Origin: Klebsiella grimontii
Lineage (GTDB): Bacteria; Pseudomonadota; Gammaproteobacteria; Enterobacterales; Enterobacteriaceae
NCBI RefSeq assembly: GCF_900200035.1
Contig: NZ_FZTC01000015.1
Span: forward strand, 372,001 to 436,000
Reading direction: 5' to 3'
Length of the DNA: 64,000 nt
The notes beneath the pieces were generated by a model. It was not told where the DNA came from, did not search any database, and was given only the letters and a program-made list of their open reading frames with translations. Position numbers and translations under genes: made by a program. This document shows, in pieces, positions 54,998 to 64,000 of the stretch (its first letter is position 1; each line of letters starts with the position of its first letter).

Positions 54998-56974
54998 TTA
55001 CTTCGTTGCGCCCTCAAGGATAACCTTGTCGTTCTCCCCACGGGTGATGCTCTGCTGATGAAGGCTGTCGGCGAGCATTACGTCATTGACGGCGAAAAAT
55101 TCCCAGGCCTGCGGCGTGTTGGCGAAGGTTACCTCATCGAACTGACTGTCGTGCAGGAAAGAGATATTGGTTGCTTTGGTGTTACGGAAGCTGACGTTGG
55201 AAAAACGCAGATTCTGATGATAGGCATCGCGAGAATAGTGAATACCAAACGACTCCGCCATTTCGGCTACCGTCATGCCGTCAATCAGGATGCTGTGCTT
55301 AGCCGAAGTACCATCGACGGTCACATCCTGCACCTGAACGTCGCGGAACTGAGCGGGCTCGTCGGCAGGGGTCGTATCATTTACGTCGGCGCTGTATTTG
55401 ATAGTAAAAACAAACGGCTCTTTGGCGATATCTTTCATCGCGTTATGACGGAACAGCACCTCCCGCACGCCACCGCCATAGTAGGGGCGGCTCTTCATGC
55501 GCAGGCCAACGTCGGTCATATACATGACGTTATCCTCGGCGCGAACGTTTTCGATCCACGCGCCGGTATGGCTACCCGTCACCACGGCGCCGTGGCCTTT
55601 ACGGAAATAGTTATTAAAAATCCACGCCGCGCTTTGCGGCTGCTGATGAAACGTTTTCGCGCCTTTACCAAACCCGGCGGCAAAATTAACGCAATCATCT
55701 CCGGTATCAAAGAAGTTATTGAAGACCAACGCGTTTTTGCTATTGCCGAACTCGACGCCGTCGGCGTTATTGCCGTCAAAGGTCTGATGCACAAGCCCAT
55801 TCAGGGTAATATTTTCTGACTCCAGCACCATCACCCCGTGGAAAGCGGGATTACGAATAGTCAGTCCGGCAAGGTAGAGATTTTGCACGCCGCGCAAGGT
55901 CATCAGGCTGGAGCGGCGGTTTTTATAGGCGCTATTGTTTTCAATCCCTTCCGCGATAGCCGCTTCGGTCTGATGCTTTGCCAGAATACCGTCCGCGCCG
56001 ACTTTTTTGGCATTGCTGGCCCGGTACTGCGGCAGCGCGTTGCCCAATTCGTCGCTAATTGTCGCATCGCCGCCGCTTTTGACGCCGCGGGTCCAGCCGT
56101 TGCCGTCAATCGTGCCTTTCCCAACGATGCGAATATTACGAAACGTTCCGGCCGGAGACTCGCCCTTATCGTCCGCGCCCAGCACGTTAATTAATGATGG
56201 CGGGCGGCGAGGCTGCGGATGATCGCTATAGGGATAGAGGTAATAGCCTTTATCAAGCGGATACTGGGCCGGATCGTCCGAACCCAGCAGGGTGGCGCCA
56301 GCCGCAATCTCCAGGGTCATATCGCTGTGCAGGAACAACGCGCCAGTTTTGAATTCGCCGCCGGAAATCAGCACCTTGCAGCCCTGAGGATAGTGCGTGA
56401 CGGTACAGCTATCAATGGCCCGCTGCAGCGCCAGGGTATTCAGCGTGGTGCCGTCACCCTTCGCGCCGAATGTGCTGGCTTCGATGACGTGCGGCGTTTT
56501 GCGGGTTTGCGCTTTAACCACCGCGCTGTCCGGAGATTCCTGGCCATTGGCGTAGACCGCGCGCACCGTAAAGGCATACTCCGTATCCGGCTGCAGGTTG
56601 GTGGCCGTGAAGCTGCGCAGATCGATTTTCTGCTGCCAGCCGTCGCTGGTGATCCGCTGATAGAAGTTATCAATATAGGGCTTTGCCGGGGAAAAATGGT
56701 TTTGATTTTCACGCGCCAGGCCCAGCCGCTTGCCTTGACGATAGACGGCGTAGTCCACCACCTGCTCGGTCTCAGACTCCGGTTTTTCCCAGACCAGCAC
56801 CAGGCTGTTTTCATCGGCAGACAGTATCGGAACCATGACATTTTGTGGCGCGGAGGCGGGCGCATCGTGCTGGTTATCGACGGTTCCGCCGCTGTCATTA
56901 CAGCCGCCTGCGAGCCCGGCTAGTGCGATTGCCAACGCCAGCATGCCGCGTGCAGGTCTGAAGGTATTGCGCAT
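54998..56974 (-). CDS. pehX: Exo-polygalacturonase lipoprotein (GH28, PehX-like)
   Basis: A 658-residue protein. The signal peptide ends in a lipobox LAGGC (Cys25). Residues about 40-155 form a fibronectin type III domain (LVLVWEKPESETEQVVDYAV). The rest is a GH28 parallel beta-helix with the family catalytic blocks: NADGVEFGNSKN, DTGDDCVNFAAG (two Asp), GHGAVVTGSHTG (His) and RMKSRPYYGGG. Family members release galacturonic acid units or dimers from pectin ends. The Klebsiella oxytoca complex is known for pehX, which supports the species suggestion. It has no obvious operon partner. Confidence 0.88.
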   Translation of the reverse strand: MRNTFRPARGMLALAIALAGLAGGCNDSGGTVDNQHDAPASAPQNVMVPILSADENSLVLVWEKPESETEQVVDYAVYRQGKRLGLARENQNHFSPAKPYIDNFYQRITSDGWQQKIDLRSFTATNLQPDTEYAFTVRAVYANGQESPDSAVVKAQTRKTPHVIEASTFGAKGDGTTLNTLALQRAIDSCTVTHYPQGCKVLISGGEFKTGALFLHSDMTLEIAAGATLLGSDDPAQYPLDKGYYLYPYSDHPQPRRPPSLINVLGADDKGESPAGTFRNIRIVGKGTIDGNGWTRGVKSGGDATISDELGNALPQYRASNAKKVGADGILAKHQTEAAIAEGIENNSAYKNRRSSLMTLRGVQNLYLAGLTIRNPAFHGVMVLESENITLNGLVHQTFDGNNADGVEFGNSKNALVFNNFFDTGDDCVNFAAGFGKGAKTFHQQPQSAAWIFNNYFRKGHGAVVTGSHTGAWIENVRAEDNVMYMTDVGLRMKSRPYYGGGVREVLFRHNAMKDIAKEPFVFTIKYSADVNDTTPADEPAQFRDVQVQDVTVDGTSAKHSILIDGMTVAEMAESFGIHYSRDAYHQNLRFSNVSFRNTKATNISFLHDSQFDEVTFANTPQAWEFFAVNDVMLADSLHQQSITRGENDKVILEGATK

Positions 56975-57147
56975 AGATTTTCCTTAATGTCATATTTTAT
57001 TAGAAAATAAAATTTAAATTCATTTAAAATAAAACTGAATTTTATATTTATATGGGAAAATAAACGCGAGTCAGTTCAATCTTTCATCAGGCGAAAAAAA
57101 AACTTAATCGGATAAGCAAAGGCGGACCTCACCGCCCAGCTTCCCTT

Positions 57148-57975
57148 CTACTGCGTAGAATCATCGATACGATAGCCGCACGAAGTCGGTACGATATGGG
57201 CAAACCCCGACCCGCCAAGATGCATACCGGCAATCAGCAGGTTTTCGCTGGCGGCCTGGGCGAGAATCGCTTCCCGCGTCGCTCTGGCCTGTACGGGATC
57301 GCAATCAAAAGCGATAGCGGCGGCGGGTCGCGCGGCCTGAATATGCGGAAAGTGGACGATATCGCCCCAAATCAGCAGGCTTTGCCCGGCGGCGTCAATG
57401 CGAAACCCGCTATGGCCCGGCGTATGTCCGGGTAACCAGACCGGATGGATACCCGCGACGACTTCGCGATCCTCCAGAAACCCGAGGCGCCGGGACCACG
57501 CGTCCAGGGTGCGGCGGGCGAGAGCGAAGTTTCGCTGCCCGCGCTCATTAGCCCGTCTTAACATGACGTCATCCTGCCAGTACTCCGCTTCCAGAGGATG
57601 CAGATGAAGACGAGCGTTGGGATAGCGCGGCGCGCTGTTGGCATCCAGCAGGCCGCCGATATGATCCGGGTGAGCGTGGGTCAGCAGGACGGTATCAACG
57701 TCGTCTGGCGCACTTCCCGCCGCCCGCAGACTGGTTTCCAGCACGCCGCCTCCCGTCCCCGCGTCGATCAGAATCGTTCTTCCCCGGCCGCGGATAAGAT
57801 AGCCATTAATGTCAATAGTGCCGGGGTCGATGACGCCCGCATCGCGCTGGATTTGTGCGGCATCGCCGCTATCGATGCCGGACAGCAGCGCCAGGCCGGC
57901 GGCCATGCTGCCGTCGCTAAGGGCAGTCACCTGAAAATCGCCAATCTGGCGGGTGACAAAAGATGAATTGCGCAT
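57148..57975 (-). CDS. MBL-fold hydrolase (lactonase-like)
   Basis: A 275-residue protein with VDTVLLTHAHPDHIGGLLD (HxHxDH), then LPGHTPGHSGFRI and LIWGDIVHFPHI supplying further metal ligands. It is in the glyoxalase II/lactonase-like MBL group and shows no signal peptide. It is nine bases downstream of an unknown gene and divergent from a LysR regulator, so the three probably form one regulatory unit. Substrate unknown. Confidence 0.85.
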   Translation of the reverse strand: MRNSSFVTRQIGDFQVTALSDGSMAAGLALLSGIDSGDAAQIQRDAGVIDPGTIDINGYLIRGRGRTILIDAGTGGGVLETSLRAAGSAPDDVDTVLLTHAHPDHIGGLLDANSAPRYPNARLHLHPLEAEYWQDDVMLRRANERGQRNFALARRTLDAWSRRLGFLEDREVVAGIHPVWLPGHTPGHSGFRIDAAGQSLLIWGDIVHFPHIQAARPAAAIAFDCDPVQARATREAILAQAASENLLIAGMHLGGSGFAHIVPTSCGYRIDDSTQ

Positions 57976-57984
57976 AAAAACCTC

Positions 57985-58527
57985 TTAGCGTGATGCTGGC
58001 TGTTTTTCAGCCGGGCTTTGCAGCTGACCGGCCATGGGTTCATAGATCCAGGCTTTTTCCCGTCCCGCAAGTAGCATCGCCTCCCGGCGCGGCAGAACGT
58101 ATACCACGCGCAGCGACGGGTTATTATCCAGCCCGGCGGCCGGAAGTCTTGTCGGCTGATACCCCAGCTCCGAGTCCACAAAGTCCAGCGGCTCCGGGCT
58201 CAGCAGCAAAACATCCTCCTCAGAGACGGCAGGGAACACCCCGCTGTACCGATACAGGTTTCGCCGCCAGTCGCGAATATGCGCCTGCCAGCGCGCAAAG
58301 TCGCCGCCGCCTTTATGGCGATACGCTTCACTGGCGATGGTGTCAGCATCATGGATAGTATGGATGGCAAGATAGACCGGGCAGCCGGAGGAGAGCGCCC
58401 GGAAGCGCTGCGAAGCGCGGAACCCGCTGACGGATACCAGCGCCGGCAGCTTGTGCTGGCTGTAAAATCGATTCCAGCCGGCTTCGCTTTCCGGGTCGGC
58501 GTAGCTGCACTCAACGATATATAACAT
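57985..58527 (-). CDS. Hypothetical protein, possible dimeric alpha-beta barrel (DUF4286-like)
   Basis: A 180-residue protein (MLYIVECSYADPESEAGWNR; FYSQHKLPALVSVSGFRASQ) whose first 100 residues resemble the EthD/DUF4286-like ferredoxin fold domains. The second half (YVLPRREAMLLAGREKAWIY) is a related repeat or a divergent domain. It is in an operon with the MBL hydrolase and may act on the same small-molecule pathway. Confidence 0.55.
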   Translation of the reverse strand: MLYIVECSYADPESEAGWNRFYSQHKLPALVSVSGFRASQRFRALSSGCPVYLAIHTIHDADTIASEAYRHKGGGDFARWQAHIRDWRRNLYRYSGVFPAVSEEDVLLLSPEPLDFVDSELGYQPTRLPAAGLDNNPSLRVVYVLPRREAMLLAGREKAWIYEPMAGQLQSPAEKQPASR

Positions 58528-58665
58528 GGGCTGACCTCTGCATGATGGCGTGATGATATTGACGTTTGATCATGCTACGTTGTGTATTGAGCGCTCTGAA
58601 ACGATATTATTTCATCCCTCAATGACATTTTGTCATTAATGCAAAATCCAGCAGAGGTGGTCATC

Positions 58666-59541
58666 GTGCGAAAAAAACTCCCCAGCAGCGCCTCTTTGCA
58701 GGCTTTTGAGGCTGCCGCCAGGCACGGTAACTTTGCTCGCGCGGCGGAAGAACTGTCGCTTACCGAAGGGGCGATCAGTCGGCAAATCGCCCGTCTGGAA
58801 TCGCTGTTGAACTGCAGGCTGTTTGAGCGGACGGGGAGCCGGGTACGGCTGAATCCTAACGGCGCGCGCTATGCGCACCATGTGCGCGAAACGCTGGAGC
58901 GCCTTGAACGGGACACTCAATATCTGATGGGGGCCGCGGACGGCAGCCGAAGCCTGGAAATCGCCGCGCCGCCGACCTTCGCCAGCCGCTGGCTCATTCC
59001 CCGGCTGGGGGATTTTCAGCACCGGCATCCGGATATCACGCTGAATATCGCGGTCAGAACCGACCCGTTTATCCTCACCGGCAGCGGTTTTGACGCGGCG
59101 CTTCACTTTGAACACCCCGCCTGGGCCGGAATGCGTATGCAGTTTCTGTTTGAAGAGAGGCTGGTACCGGTATGCCACGCCGGGCTACTCACGGAAGAAG
59201 ATCTCGTCAGCCAACTGAACGCGCTGCCGCGAATTCATCGACGGCAGAATTCCGACGCCTGGCAGCGCTATGCTGAAGAGTGCGGGATCGTGCTGGATAA
59301 TCCGGCGCAGGGGGGGCGCTACGATCTGCATGAGATGGCGATAGCCGCCGCGCTGGCCGGGCAGGGCGTTGCGCTGGTGCCCCATGTGTACGTCGAAAAC
59401 GCGATCGAAAACGGGCTACTGGCTGCGCCCTGGCCGCAGGCCCGCAGCCTGAGCAAGCGCTTTTGCCTGGTGAAGCCGCTGGAAAACGGCGTCAATGAGT
59501 CGGCGCTACGGGCGTTCGAGCAGTGGCTGTTGACGCAATAA
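58666..59541 (+). CDS. LysR-family regulator (GcvA-like)
   Basis: A 291-residue protein from GTG 58666 with GAGG upstream (an ATG at 58639 and TTG at 58630 are in frame but less well placed). The N-terminal HTH reads LQAFEAAARHGNFARAAEEL, SLTEGAISRQIARLESLLNC. The effector domain follows (PPTFASRWLIPRLGDFQHRH, GVALVPHVYVENAIENGLLA). It is divergent from the unknown/MBL operon, which is the likely target in the usual LysR arrangement. Confidence 0.9.
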   Translation: MRKKLPSSASLQAFEAAARHGNFARAAEELSLTEGAISRQIARLESLLNCRLFERTGSRVRLNPNGARYAHHVRETLERLERDTQYLMGAADGSRSLEIAAPPTFASRWLIPRLGDFQHRHPDITLNIAVRTDPFILTGSGFDAALHFEHPAWAGMRMQFLFEERLVPVCHAGLLTEEDLVSQLNALPRIHRRQNSDAWQRYAEECGIVLDNPAQGGRYDLHEMAIAAALAGQGVALVPHVYVENAIENGLLAAPWPQARSLSKRFCLVKPLENGVNESALRAFEQWLLTQ

Positions 59542-59577
59542 GGCCCGGGCAGGGCCTTATTGGCATTAAGCGCAGCC

Positions 59578-60453
59578 TCAGGCGTGGGATAAAAGCGGGA
59601 ACATCAGCTTATTCTCTTTGAAAATATTTTCTTTTTGCTCGTAGATAAACAGAATATCTTCGCCTTCGATTTTCTCATACTCGCCGGTCCGATTCTCTTT
59701 GGGGGTAAAGCCGAGGATAGCCTGGTACGTATTGTCATCGGCGAGCTGGTTGACAATGGACGACAGGGAGCGGCCGCTGTCGCAGAAAATATCAAAACAG
59801 ATCAGCGCCGGACCGTTTTGCATCGCAATCGCGATCGCCTGGTTTTTCTCGGAATAATAGACGAAGTGCTGCATAAAGGCGGAGCAGTAGAACATCAATA
59901 AACCGAAGTTATTCTGCACCCGCAGCTGCGAAAACGGATTCGATTTTTGATAATACCCCTGCAATAGCGCAACGTCTTCCGGCCGATCCATATCGAGCTT
60001 GCGGAAATCGCCCGCAGCCGGCACTACCGGCATAATATACTGATGCTCGTCGGTGCGCTCGAAGCCGAATTTCGGGTAAAAATCAACGGTTGTCGGGTTA
60101 GCGAACAGGAAGAAGGCGTCGGCTTTATCCTGCCAGTCCGCCAAAATCTCATTCACAAGCTGCCCGGCGAGGCCCCGATTGCGATGATCGATATCGGTCA
60201 TTACGGTGCCGATTTGGATATAGCGGCGGGGTTCGCCCTGCCAGATCAGGTCGATAATATTGGCGGAGGCGTTAGCAATCACTTTATTGTTGCTGACCAG
60301 GGCGTAGGGAATATAGGCGTCGGTCCAGTAGCCTTTGCGGTACCACTCTTTAAAGGAGAGATCGAAGGTTTTAATCGCCAGGTCAATGAAGCTCTTTCTT
60401 AACGCGTCATCGTGCACAATTTGCTTAACTAATTTCCAGGTCATCGTCGACAT
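59578..60453 (-). CDS. GNAT family N-acetyltransferase
   Basis: A 291-residue protein. Residues about 30-140 have the GNAT core: RYIQIGTVMTDIDHRNRGLA and GQLVNEILADW contain the acetyl-CoA binding motif (RxxGLA), followed by FFLFANPTTVDFYPKFGFER. The C-terminal 140 residues form an extra domain typical of two-domain GNATs. Substrate unknown. It is leftward between the LysR gene and cadC. Confidence 0.85.
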   Translation of the reverse strand: MSTMTWKLVKQIVHDDALRKSFIDLAIKTFDLSFKEWYRKGYWTDAYIPYALVSNNKVIANASANIIDLIWQGEPRRYIQIGTVMTDIDHRNRGLAGQLVNEILADWQDKADAFFLFANPTTVDFYPKFGFERTDEHQYIMPVVPAAGDFRKLDMDRPEDVALLQGYYQKSNPFSQLRVQNNFGLLMFYCSAFMQHFVYYSEKNQAIAIAMQNGPALICFDIFCDSGRSLSSIVNQLADDNTYQAILGFTPKENRTGEYEKIEGEDILFIYEQKENIFKENKLMFPLLSHA

Positions 60454-60797
60454 TCCTTACGCTGCGGGTGAGGCACTGTTTTCGGCCATCTGTTCGGCGG
60501 TCCGATCTCTGTCGGGCGACCTAAAAATAGCATATCCCCGCTGATGGGCGACGATTGTCGCGCCTAAGCCTTGCTCAGGTCACACAATCCGGGAAAATCG
60601 CGCGAAAAAGGGTAAGCTTTCGCACGCTTAAGAAACGTCGCTGTGAGGCAAAAAAACGCCTTTAGCAAATGAAAATTTGCCAGTCGTCAAAAACGAAGAT
60701 GAATATATTGCGTTCATGGTCATGACCCCTATCATTAATAGGTAGGGTAAATGTGATATCATCGCGCCTTTCCCGTTTCGTCCTGGGGCTCTTTTTT
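60454..60797. other. Divergent region between the GNAT gene and cadC
   Basis: 344 bp. It holds a GCAAAT-gaaa-ATTTGC hairpin (60665-60680), an AT-rich stretch and TTGCGT...TATCAT (60709-60736) as a weak promoter for cadC. No gene is seen. Confidence 0.5.
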
Positions 60798-62330
60798 ATG
60801 CAACAACCTGTTGTTCGCGTTGGAGAATGGCTGGTTACTCCCTCTGTTAACCAAATTAGCCGCAAGGGGCGTCAGCTAACTCTCGAACCGCGCTTAATCG
60901 ATCTTCTGGTTTTCTTTGCCCGTCATCCTGGGGAAGTACTCAGCCGGGATGAGCTCATCGATAATGTCTGGACCCGCAACGTTGTCACCAGCCATGTCGT
61001 CACGCAAAGCGTCTCTGAGCTACGTAAGTCGCTGAAAGATGGCGACGACGGCAGCCTTGAATATATCGCGACCGTACCCAAGCGAGGCTATAAGCTAACG
61101 GTGCCGGTGATCTGGTGTACGGAAGAGGGGGAAGAACTGACGCCGGTTATCCCGGCAGAAACGCCGACGGTCGCCGTGGACGCGCCATCGGTTTCCCCGC
61201 AGCCTGAGGCGGCTGCGCCAGAGATGGCGCCGGTGGTAAAGCCGGAAAAACGCAAGCGGCTGAGTACGTTTATCGTCTGGGGCTTGTTTCTGCTGGCCCT
61301 CGCGAGCTGCGTGGCGCTGGTGGCGTTATCGACCCTCGAGTCGCGCCCGCCGGTCACGAAAACGCGGCTGCTGCTCAACCCGCGCGATGTTGATATTCAC
61401 CTGCTCAGCGGCAGCGCCTGCAACAACTGGTCATCGCAGCACTCCTATGCCATTGGTCTCGGGAGCCTGATTACCACCTCGCTGAACACCTTCTCCACCT
61501 TTATGGTGCACGATAAAACCAACTACAACATCAATGAGCCGAGCAGCTCCGGTAAAACCCTGACCATTGAGTTCGTCAACCAGCGGCACTACCGCGCGCA
61601 GCAGTGCTTTATGTCGGTGAAGGTGGTGGATAACGCCGACGGTTCGACCATGATGGATAAGCGTTACTTTGTCACCAGCGACAACCAGCTGTCGATTCAG
61701 AACGACCTGCTGAGCAGCCTGTCTGAGGCGCTGAAGCAGCCGTGGCCGGCGCGGATGCAGGAGATGTTAAAGCAATATCAGCCGTCGCAAAGTATCGCGC
61801 TTACCCATTTCTATCAGGCGCATCAGCTATTAATGAATGGAGACGTCGATTCACTCGGAAAAGCCAGTAGCCTGCTTGCCGACGTGAATAAACAGTCGCC
61901 GGACTTTACCTATGCCTGGGCGGAAAAAGCGCTGGTGGACGTATTACGCCATTCTCAGCAGCCGCTGGATGATAAACAGCTTGCCGATCTTTACAGCGAA
62001 ATAACCCGGGTGGGTAATATGCCGGGGATTAAAGACATGGCAATATTTTATCAGATTAAAACGGTAGATATGCTGGGCAAAGGCAAAGTCGATGAAGCCT
62101 ACAGCGCGATTAATACCGGCATTGATCTGGAAATGTCGTGGATGAATTATGTGCTGCTGGGTAAGGTCTACGAAATGAAAGGGCAGAACCGGGAAGCTGC
62201 CGATGCTTACCTGACGGCGTTTAATTTACGTCCGGGTGAGAATACATTTTACTGGATTGAAAACGCGGTATTTCAGACCTCGGTGACCCGCGTGGTTCCG
62301 TATCTCGATAACTTCCTCGCTTCAGAATAA
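60798..62330 (+). CDS. cadC: Transcriptional activator CadC
   Basis: A 510-residue membrane-bound activator from ATG 60798. Residues 1-105 form the winged helix (VRVGEWLVTPSVNQISRKGR; LTLEPRLIDLLVFFARHPGE; VATVPKRGYKL-type end). A Pro/Ala-rich linker, a single transmembrane segment (about 155-180, TFIVWGLFLLALASCVALVA) and a periplasmic sensor follow (LLLNPRDVDIHLLSG, FMVHDKTNYNINEPSSSGKT). Two periplasmic cysteines (ACNNWSS and AQQCFMS) match the disulphide pair of E. coli CadC. It activates cadBA at low pH with lysine. Confidence 0.95.
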   Translation: MQQPVVRVGEWLVTPSVNQISRKGRQLTLEPRLIDLLVFFARHPGEVLSRDELIDNVWTRNVVTSHVVTQSVSELRKSLKDGDDGSLEYIATVPKRGYKLTVPVIWCTEEGEELTPVIPAETPTVAVDAPSVSPQPEAAAPEMAPVVKPEKRKRLSTFIVWGLFLLALASCVALVALSTLESRPPVTKTRLLLNPRDVDIHLLSGSACNNWSSQHSYAIGLGSLITTSLNTFSTFMVHDKTNYNINEPSSSGKTLTIEFVNQRHYRAQQCFMSVKVVDNADGSTMMDKRYFVTSDNQLSIQNDLLSSLSEALKQPWPARMQEMLKQYQPSQSIALTHFYQAHQLLMNGDVDSLGKASSLLADVNKQSPDFTYAWAEKALVDVLRHSQQPLDDKQLADLYSEITRVGNMPGIKDMAIFYQIKTVDMLGKGKVDEAYSAINTGIDLEMSWMNYVLLGKVYEMKGQNREAADAYLTAFNLRPGENTFYWIENAVFQTSVTRVVPYLDNFLASE

Positions 62331-62694
62331 GTAAACCCTCATCATGGTCATGGTTTTGGCCGTGGTGAGGTTAAACTTATGTTTCTCATGAGCGCCTCTG
62401 TTGTTATATTTTATATCCTTTTCTTGCTTGTTTTTAACACATCTTCAACACGAAATTGTGTTCGTAAATGCATGTAATTTATTAATATTTATCTTTTCCT
62501 GACCTCAACATGTCATCCTGATATGTTGCGCGAAAAAGGTCAAAATATCATTTGTCTGATGTTTGCAGTTATTTCACTTTATCTTTAGGACTTATCTCGT
62601 ACTAATCCGTAATCTGATTGGCAGTTGGTCGGGTCAATAAAAGGTTCATCATCATGATCTGTACCTCCCAAATAAACTTAGGAGAAAAGCAAAC
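62331..62694. other. cadC-cadB intergenic region
   Basis: 364 bp. A hairpin (CCTCATCATGGTC...GCCGTGGTGAGG, 62337-62370) lies after the cadC stop and is a likely terminator. The AT-rich part should hold the CadC-binding sites and the cadBA promoter, but I cannot fix them by eye. AGGAG precedes the cadB ATG. Confidence 0.55.
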
Positions 62695-64000
62695 ATGAGT
62701 TCTGCCAAGAAGATCGGGCTATTTGCCTGTACCGGCGTGGTAGCCGGTAATATGATGGGGAGCGGTATTGCATTATTACCTGCGAACCTGGCGAGTATCG
62801 GTTCTATCGCCATTTGGGGTTGGGTAATATCTATTATTGGCGCGATGTCGCTGGCTTATGTATATGCCCGTCTGGCGACCAAAAACCCGCAGCAGGGTGG
62901 CCCCATCGCCTACGCCGGCGAAATATCTCCGGCGTTCGGTTTCCAGACCGGTGTGCTTTATTATCACGCTAACTGGATCGGCAATCTGGCAATCGGCATT
63001 ACCGCCGTCTCTTATTTATCAACATTCTTCCCTATTTTAAATAACCCGGTACCGGCAGGTATTGCCTGTATTGCCATCGTGTGGATATTCACCTTCGTGA
63101 ATATGCTCGGCGGTACCTGGGTAAGCCGCCTGACGACTATTGGTCTGGTGCTGGTGCTTATTCCGGTCGTGATGACCGCGGTGGTCGGCTGGCACTGGTT
63201 TGACGTTGCCACCTATCAGGCAAACTGGAACACCTCAGCCACGACGGATAGCCATGCGGTGGTGAAAAGTATCCTTCTCTGTCTGTGGGCCTTTGTCGGG
63301 GTAGAATCTGCCGCCGTCAGTACCGGGATGGTGAAAAACCCGAAACGTACCGTACCGCTGGCCACCATGCTGGGGACCGCGCTGGCGGGTATCGTGTATA
63401 TCGCCGCGACCCAGGTCATCGCCGGTATGTACCCTGCGTCTGAGATGGCCGCGTCCGGCGCGCCGTTTGCTATCAGCGCATCGACTATCCTTGGCGGCTG
63501 GGCTGCGCCGATGGTGTCGGCCTTTACCGCCTTTGCCTGCCTGACTTCTCTCGGTTCGTGGATGATGCTGGTCGGCCAGGCCGGCGTGCGCGCCGCTAAC
63601 GACGGCAACTTCCCGAAAATCTACGGTGAACTGGATAAAAACGGCAACCCGAAAAAAGGCCTGCTGCTGGCCGCGGTGAAAATGACCGTCCTGATGGTGC
63701 TGATCACCCTGATGAACTCCACCGGCGGGAAAGCCTCCGACCTGTTCGGCGAGCTGACCGGTATCGCGGTTCTGCTGACCATGCTGCCTTACTTCTACTC
63801 CTGCGTTGACCTGATTCGCTTCGAAGGCATTAACGTCCGCAACTTCGTCAGCCTGATTTGCTCCGTCCTCGGCTGCGGGTTCTGTTTCATCGCCCTGATG
63901 GGGGCAAGCTCCTTCGAACTGGCCGGCACCTTTATCGTCAGCCTGATCATCCTGATGTTCTACGGCCGCAAAATGCACCAGCGTCAGAGTAACGACGGCT
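62695..64000 (+). CDS. cadB: Lysine/cadaverine antiporter CadB (C-terminus cut by window edge)
   Basis: About 435 residues are visible, the E. coli length being 444. MSSAKKIGLFACTGVVAGNM, ALLPANLASIGSIAIWGWVI and KNPQQGGPIAYAGEISPAFG match CadB almost exactly. It is a 12-helix amino acid/polyamine/organocation antiporter that exports cadaverine in exchange for lysine at the inner membrane. The gene follows cadC in the standard order and cadA is expected beyond the window. Confidence 0.96.
   Translation, partial: MSSAKKIGLFACTGVVAGNMMGSGIALLPANLASIGSIAIWGWVISIIGAMSLAYVYARLATKNPQQGGPIAYAGEISPAFGFQTGVLYYHANWIGNLAIGITAVSYLSTFFPILNNPVPAGIACIAIVWIFTFVNMLGGTWVSRLTTIGLVLVLIPVVMTAVVGWHWFDVATYQANWNTSATTDSHAVVKSILLCLWAFVGVESAAVSTGMVKNPKRTVPLATMLGTALAGIVYIAATQVIAGMYPASEMAASGAPFAISASTILGGWAAPMVSAFTAFACLTSLGSWMMLVGQAGVRAANDGNFPKIYGELDKNGNPKKGLLLAAVKMTVLMVLITLMNSTGGKASDLFGELTGIAVLLTMLPYFYSCVDLIRFEGINVRNFVSLICSVLGCGFCFIALMGASSFELAGTFIVSLIILMFYGRKMHQRQSNDG

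Noticed and set aside
55058..56923. Several plus-strand frames opposite pehX, the longest 253 codons
   Set aside because: They lie across catalytic blocks of GH28 on the other strand and have no independent signals.

Overview
The window is enterobacterial chromosome, most likely from the Klebsiella oxytoca complex. The evidence is a PehX-like exo-polygalacturonase lipoprotein (54998-56974), the cadC/cadB acid-response genes at the right end, and a lambdoid siphophage prophage of Klebsiella type. The prophage fills positions 1 to about 45557. Its integrase end lies left of the window. Its right end is a tRNA-Arg(UCU) 3'-half direct-repeat core (attR, 45513-45557).

Prophage layout. Leftward early arm from pL (about 3431-3459): small membrane proteins, an Abc2-like protein, RecT, lambda-type Exo, a DUF1317 protein and an MT-A70 methyltransferase that runs off the left edge. 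Immunity: an S24 repressor read leaderless from pRM, followed in the lambda rex position by an OLD-like ATPase/TOPRIM gene with its own terminator. Rightward early arm: Cro, CII, an O-like initiator carrying an inserted T5orf172 (GIY-YIG-like) domain and iterons, P, a Ren-like protein, several small accessory proteins, a HolE-like polymerase III theta homologue, a leftward MucR-type regulator operon, the NinG region and a DUF1133 late antiterminator candidate. A 0.7 kb untranslated block holds terminators and a cloverleaf-like structured RNA. Late genes follow: holin, SAR lysozyme, Rz/Rz1, terminase, portal, head, neck and tail.

Between the tail assembly chaperone and the tape measure sits a 4.4 kb accessory block. 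It holds a two-gene operon with a YafO-family toxin and an unrelated 190-residue partner, a pair encoding a small cytoplasmic protein and a secreted protein, and a P22 immI-like module (S24 repressor, Arc-like protein, antirepressor). A sar-like antisense RNA can be read directly from the sequence across the antirepressor ribosome-binding site. A further MltR-like gene is inserted after the tape measure. The tail ends with tip proteins and a beta-helix/S74 tailspike, followed by a LexA-box-controlled pair ending in a UmuD-like protein that lacks its catalytic serine.

Host part (45558-64000): decayed genes next to attR; a LacI/solute-binding-protein fusion regulator divergent from an MBL hydrolase, a nucleoside-symporter-like MFS transporter and an MgtC-like protein; an AT-rich stretch with a membrane winged-helix regulator and a FidL-like partner; pehX; an MBL hydrolase/unknown pair divergent from a LysR regulator; a GNAT acetyltransferase; and cadC with the start of cadB. 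All functional assignments come from reading the translated sequence and recalled family features. No database search was run.
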